Shown here: one piece after another, positions 4,927 to 6,925 of the stretch
Layout of the letters: the number at the start of each line of letters is the position of its first letter
Numbering within the stretch: position 1 is the stretch's first letter
Source of the DNA: an uncultured Collinsella sp.
Lineage (GTDB): Bacteria; Actinomycetota; Coriobacteriia; Coriobacteriales; Coriobacteriaceae
NCBI GenBank assembly: GCA_900555355.1
Contig: USKV01000077.1
Location: 1 to 6,925, forward strand
Reading direction: 5' to 3'
DNA: 6,925 bases
Notes under the pieces: model-generated
What the model saw: only the letters and a program-made list of their open reading frames with translations
The model's database searches: none
Told to the model about the DNA's origin: nothing
Position numbers and translations under genes: made by a program

Positions 4927-6030
4927 ATGTCCAAGCCGCGTCGTCGTAAGCAGAAAAAGCAGGTCAAGGCCGAGCTCAAGCTCAGGCAGTTTGCCGCCAC
5001 CGAGCTTTCCGACCAGCTTGCCGCCCTTCCCTGCGCCGCCGACCTGCCGCGCTTTATGGTCGACACGGTCGCCAGCGCCTATGCCCCCACCGATGCCGAG
5101 CTCATAATCGAAGGCTTTGGCGCCGCGGCCACACGCCCAGTCACACTGCGCGCCAACACGCTCAAGGCGACCGCCGAGGACATCGCTGCGGCGCTCGATG
5201 CCGCCTGCATCGCCCACCAAACCGTTACCTGGTATCCGGACGCCTTTATCCTGCCCGAGGCCCAGGTTTCAGATCTGTGGGATCTCGACATCTACCGCGA
5301 CGGCAAAATCTACCTGCAGAGCCTGTCATCCATGATGCCGCCGTTGGTCCTGGGCGCCCAGGCAGGCGAGGACATCCTGGACATGTGCGCAGCCCCCGGC
5401 GGCAAGACGACGCAGATCGCCGCCCTCACCCAGGGACAGGCGCACCTCACCGCCTGTGAGATGAGCATTCCCCGCGCCGAAAAGCTCGAGTCGAACCTCC
5501 ATCGCCAGGGTGCCAAAAACGTGCCCGTCATGCGCATCGACGCACGCGAGCTCGACGAGTTCTTCCGCTTTGACCGCATCCTGCTCGACGCTCCCTGCAC
5601 CGGCACGGGCACCGTCATCAGTGGCAACGAGAAAAGCCTGCGCGGCCTCACCGAGCAGTTGATGAGCAAGTGCGCCCGCTCGCAGCGAGCACTTCTGGAC
5701 CGCGCCATGGGGGCCCTCAAACCGGGCGGCACGCTCGTCTATTCGACTTGTTCGATCTTGCCGCAGGAAAACGAGGACGCCCTGCAAGAGGCCCTCGACA
5801 AGCATATGGACTGCGAGCTCATCCCCCTCGACGGCACGCCAAGCGAAAGTGAAGCACGACGCACCCAGGAAGCTGGTGAGGAGCCGCGCATCGAGTCCAA
5901 CGCTCTGACCGAAGCCATTGCCGCGGGTCAGGTATCGGCCATCGTCAACGGCCTGCCCGGCACGCTCACCATTCCGCCTAGCCGCGACTTTGAGGGCTTC
6001 TACATTGCCCTGATCCGAAAACGCAGCTAG
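4927..6030 (+). CDS. RsmB/NOP2-family RNA 5-methylcytosine methyltransferase
   Basis: This cytosolic SAM-dependent enzyme methylates carbon 5 of a cytosine in RNA; the target could be rRNA or tRNA and cannot be told from sequence. It has 367 residues. A very basic start (residues 3-19) precedes a small N-terminal domain with LRANTLKAT (74-82), typical of the family. The catalytic fold shows motif I LDMCAAPGGKT (151-161), the acidic SAM-ribose position CE in ACEMS (176-180), motif IV DAPCTGTG (221-228, Cys224) and motif VI YSTCS (272-276). Cys275 is the expected nucleophile and Cys224 the release cysteine. It ends GFYIALIRK. It lacks the NusB-like N-terminal domain of RsmB and the C-terminal PUA-like extension of RsmF. 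The ATG at 4927 has GGAAGGA 7 bases upstream. The palindromic element separates it from the preceding gene, so it may have its own promoter, although I saw no convincing one. It converges on a small membrane-protein gene 24 bases away. Confidence 0.93.
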   Translation: MSKPRRRKQKKQVKAELKLRQFAATELSDQLAALPCAADLPRFMVDTVASAYAPTDAELIIEGFGAAATRPVTLRANTLKATAEDIAAALDAACIAHQTVTWYPDAFILPEAQVSDLWDLDIYRDGKIYLQSLSSMMPPLVLGAQAGEDILDMCAAPGGKTTQIAALTQGQAHLTACEMSIPRAEKLESNLHRQGAKNVPVMRIDARELDEFFRFDRILLDAPCTGTGTVISGNEKSLRGLTEQLMSKCARSQRALLDRAMGALKPGGTLVYSTCSILPQENEDALQEALDKHMDCELIPLDGTPSESEARRTQEAGEEPRIESNALTEAIAAGQVSAIVNGLPGTLTIPPSRDFEGFYIALIRKRS

Positions 6031-6068
6031 CGCACGGATTCAAACCTCAACAAACTATCTCCGTGCGC
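6030..6068. terminator. 9-bp hairpin shared by two convergent genes
   Basis: Bases 6030-6038 are exactly complementary to 6060-6068, with a 21-base loop. The stem begins on the last base of the methyltransferase stop codon. The stop codon of the opposite-strand small gene (6055-6057) lies in the loop. No T-run follows on either strand. A two-way U-less terminator or 3'-end barrier is plausible but not shown. Confidence 0.45.
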
Positions 6069-6225
6069 ACTTGTCCTGCTGGTCACGGTGCTGTTTAAGT
6101 GCCTCGCGTTCCTTGCGCTCGGCCCTTTTTCCCTTAATGGCCGTGACCACCAAGTAGATGACCGCGGCGGCAACGATTGCGCCCACACACAGGCCAATCG
6201 AGCCCAACATTGCTGTGAATTCCAT
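6055..6225 (-). CDS. Small single-pass membrane protein, 56 residues
   Basis: This short gene encodes 56 residues, starting MEFTAMLGSIGLCVGAIVAA. One strongly hydrophobic segment (about 6-30) is followed at once by a basic and charged tail (KGKRAERKERE and onward, ending RDQQDKCARR). That pattern predicts one transmembrane helix with the C-terminal tail in the cytoplasm by the positive-inside rule. The ATG at 6225 has GAGAGGTGA upstream at a workable distance, and an extended -10-like TGCTATCTT lies about 30 bases further up. I do not recognise a family; small membrane proteins of this shape have varied roles. It converges on the methyltransferase gene with a shared hairpin between the 3' ends. 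The complementary-strand reading has no such coherent start site and protein pattern. Confidence 0.7.
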   Translation of the reverse strand: MEFTAMLGSIGLCVGAIVAAAVIYLVVTAIKGKRAERKEREALKQHRDQQDKCARR

Positions 6226-6257
6226 ACCGCGTCACCTCTCTTTTAAACGGAACATTC

Positions 6258-6266
6258 AAGATAGCA
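6258..6266 (-). promoter_or_regulatory. Possible extended -10 promoter of the small membrane-protein gene
   Basis: On the minus strand the bases read TGCTATCTT, an extended -10 pattern. It lies 32 bases before the ATG at 6225 and upstream of its ribosome binding site. No clear -35 is visible. Confidence 0.35.
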
Positions 6267-6401
6267 CCTCAATACCCGCCACCACAGCTCCTTCACGTTC
6301 GCCGGCCCTTCGGTCTAACGGATGGCGCGGCGGGGAAAAATCAACTCGTCAAACGATTTAGCATTCGCAATTCCGGCTGCATCGCGCCGGCCATCATCAC
6401 A

Positions 6402-6407
6402 TAGAAT
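6402..6407 (+). promoter_or_regulatory. Possible leaderless -10 box of the last gene
   Basis: TAGAAT (fits TANNNT) ends 9 bases before the ATG at 6417. Only a weak GAG is available as a Shine-Dalgarno, so transcription starting at or just before the start codon is plausible. No -35 is evident at the usual distance. Confidence 0.4.
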
Positions 6408-6416
6408 CGAGCCTCC

Positions 6417-6925
6417 ATGGATACCCTCAACGATCTAAATGAGCGCGTCGACGCCTTCGTCGGCACCAGCTCCTTCGACACGCCTGCGGCGGCAAACGAC
6501 CAAGCTCCCATCGATGTGCCCGCCGAGGTGCACGAGGACATCGTCGCCTCGGTCGATTTTTCCGAGGTCGAGCTTGCAGACGAGTTCACCGAGCCCCAAA
6601 TAGCCGTCACGCCCAACGGCCTGCTCCCTATGGAGCCCCTGCCCATCGACGGACGCCTACGCAAGGCTGCCCTTCGCATGCCCGACGAGATCGAGGAGGC
6701 CAGCGGCTTCACGCTCTTTGGCCGACGCATCAAGTCGCTCATTTACACCACCGATGTCGCGGTTATCCGCAACTCCAACGCCGACGCCGTCTTTGCGGTC
6801 TACCCTTTCACGCCGCAGCCCGCCATTACGCAAGCGCTGCTGACCGTCGCCGAGTGCCCGGTCTTTGTAGGCGTGGGTGGCGGAACTACGACCGGTAAGC
6901 GCTCCGTGCAGATGGCAGCCGTCTC
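6417..6925 (+). CDS. Conserved probable TIM-barrel protein, 5' part only
   Basis: The gene runs off the window after 169 full codons. An in-frame stop at 6402-6404 and no ATG before 6417 make the ATG at 6417 the first ATG start. Residues 1-65 are acidic and low in hydrophobic content, probably flexible. From about residue 88 (MPDEIEEASGFTLFGRRIKSL block) it looks like a conserved domain with alternating strands and helices: TTDVAVIRN (111-119), DAVFAVYPF (123-131) and PVFVGVGGGTTTGKR (148-162). The glycine-rich loop after a hydrophobic strand looks like a phosphate-binding turn of a TIM-barrel protein. I recall similar Firmicute proteins labelled simply 'hydrolase', but no reaction is established to my knowledge. 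The GGTTTGKR stretch is close to a Walker A motif but has Arg where Ser or Thr is needed. An internal start at Met72 or Met88 would remove the acidic part, but neither has a good ribosome binding site. Confidence 0.75.
   Translation, partial: MDTLNDLNERVDAFVGTSSFDTPAAANDQAPIDVPAEVHEDIVASVDFSEVELADEFTEPQIAVTPNGLLPMEPLPIDGRLRKAALRMPDEIEEASGFTLFGRRIKSLIYTTDVAVIRNSNADAVFAVYPFTPQPAITQALLTVAECPVFVGVGGGTTTGKRSVQMAAV

Larger units (their letters stand above)
6226..6416. other. Divergent intergenic region, 191 bases
   Basis: This spacer separates the minus-strand small membrane-protein gene from the plus-strand partial gene. Apart from the two -10-like boxes listed separately, I see no hairpin of note, no repeat shared with the other spacers, and no coding sequence with a supported start. 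Confidence 0.5.

Noticed and set aside
5310..5805. Two antisense frames of 140 and 159 codons opposite the methyltransferase gene
   Set aside because: They cover the catalytic motifs of the plus-strand enzyme and have no independent start signals or domains.
6158..6361. A 67-codon plus-strand frame over the small membrane-protein gene and its upstream region
   Set aside because: It lacks a ribosome binding site and a coherent protein pattern. The minus-strand reading gives a well-formed membrane protein with start signals.
6885..6910. Walker A ATP-binding motif in the last gene
   Set aside because: GGTTTGKR has Arg where Ser or Thr is required, and the context looks like a barrel phosphate-binding turn.

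Overview
The window is GC-rich and strongly biased to G/C at third codon positions, with tightly packed genes. Gene content and protein style suggest an actinobacterium of the class Coriobacteriia, most likely a gut Collinsella or a close relative. That placement is inferred from recalled similarity, not from a search. I see no rRNA, tRNA, CRISPR array, prophage gene or transposase gene.

Layout. On the minus strand, reading right to left from 2492, three genes look like one transcription unit. The first encodes a small membrane zincin-like protein of the DUF3267 type (2492 to 1836). It overlaps queH (1915 to 1340) by 80 bases, and after a 64-base gap comes queA (1275 to 58). QueA builds the epoxyqueuosine side chain on preQ1-modified tRNA and QueH reduces epoxyqueuosine to queuosine, so the last two steps of tRNA queuosine synthesis sit side by side. 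A perfect 13-bp hairpin (31-59) sits on the queA stop codon.

Divergent from this unit, a long plus-strand gene (2625-4775) encodes a class I aminoacyl-tRNA synthetase clearly homologous to methionyl-tRNA synthetase. It is not a standard MetRS. By-eye alignment shows several methionine-pocket residues replaced, a degenerate KMSKS loop, a changed zinc knuckle and a large insertion, while the anticodon-reading residues are kept. This is the most interesting item in the window. It is followed by a 109-base palindromic element (4792-4900) with perfect 32-bp arms and a nested competing 14-bp hairpin. A solitary relative of the element's end sequence lies over the queH stop codon.

Next on the plus strand is an RsmB/NOP2-type RNA m5C methyltransferase (4927-6030). 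It converges on a short minus-strand gene for a 56-residue single-pass membrane protein (6225 to 6055), and the two 3' ends share a 9-bp hairpin. The window ends inside a plus-strand gene (from 6417) for a conserved glycine-rich, probably TIM-barrel protein with an acidic N-terminal extension. Three or four of the genes act on tRNA or rRNA (queH, queA, the synthetase-like gene and the methyltransferase), so the region has a translation and RNA-modification flavour, although the genes are not all in one operon.
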